The notes below the pieces were generated by a model. It saw only the letters and a program-made list of their open reading frames with translations, did no database searches and was not told where the DNA came from. A stretch of 5,412 bases of DNA. Source: an uncultured Lachnospiraceae bacterium. Its GTDB lineage: Bacteria > Bacillota > Clostridia > Lachnospirales > Lachnospiraceae. The stretch covers positions 1-5,412 of the forward strand of contig CAMKMR010000141.1 in assembly GCA_946413945.1 (NCBI GenBank), read 5' to 3'. Numbering within the stretch: position 1 is the first letter of the stretch; the number at the start of each line of letters is the position of its first letter. Below are positions 5,361 to 5,412 of the stretch, one piece after another. The translations under genes and the position numbers were made by a program.

Positions 5361-5412
5361 ATGCAAAGCGCTTTTTGTAAAGCGGTTGATCTTTTATCGA
5401 GAGCAGAACAAT
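5361..5412 (+). CDS. recX: Probable RecX, regulator of RecA, 5' end only
   Basis: An ATG five bases after the recA stop opens a frame that stays open to the window edge (17 codons): MQSAFCKAVDLLSRAEQ. The pattern AvdLLsRaEq resembles the first helix of RecX (AlrLLarRErs in other species), and position directly after recA is typical for recX. GAGGAA (5346-5351) at the end of recA, nine bases before the ATG, could serve as ribosome binding site. RecX binds RecA filaments and limits their growth. With so few residues visible the call relies on context as much as sequence. The start is short compared with many RecX proteins, which carry an N-terminal extension. Confidence 0.55.
   Translation, partial: MQSAFCKAVDLLSRAEQ

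Overview
The window looks like chromosomal DNA from a low-GC Firmicute of class Clostridia, most likely a Lachnospiraceae member such as a Butyrivibrio relative. This rests on AT-rich intergenic DNA, strong AGGAGG-type ribosome binding sites, a Gram-positive-type LexA box (CGAAC-N4-GTTTG) at recA, the order rsmD-coaD followed by a coiled-coil gene, and a GH5-type cellulase. The genus is inference.

Layout, left to right. Bases 2-682 hold the 3' part of a secreted-type GH5 endoglucanase that enters from the left edge. A promoter-like site (692-718) follows, then a tight three-gene operon: rsmD (16S rRNA methyltransferase), coaD (phosphopantetheine adenylyltransferase) and a coiled-coil protein with a Gln-rich then very acidic tail. 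The coiled-coil protein resembles the DivIVA-like/SepIVA family. The operon ends in three tandem 44-bp-period copies of an intrinsic terminator (2621-2741). Facing it on the minus strand is tmcAL (tRNA-Met cytidine acetate ligase), whose last codons lie in the border of the terminator repeat.

Between tmcAL and the divergent recA lie 339 non-coding bases. They hold the tmcAL promoter and a leader hairpin, then a 161-bp imperfect fold-back element (4108-4268). The right arm of this element supplies the TTGACA -35 box of the recA promoter. A consensus LexA box follows and touches the recA Shine-Dalgarno. recA is complete (344 aa). Directly after it, an open frame begins that looks like the start of recX and runs off the window.

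Functionally this is mostly housekeeping: rRNA modification, CoA synthesis, probable cell envelope or division scaffolding, tRNA wobble acetylation, and SOS recombination. One accessory polysaccharide-degrading gene sits at the left edge. I see no new defence or mobile system. The most unusual signals are non-coding: the triplicated terminator that has captured the tmcAL stop region, and the fold-back element that forms part of the recA promoter.
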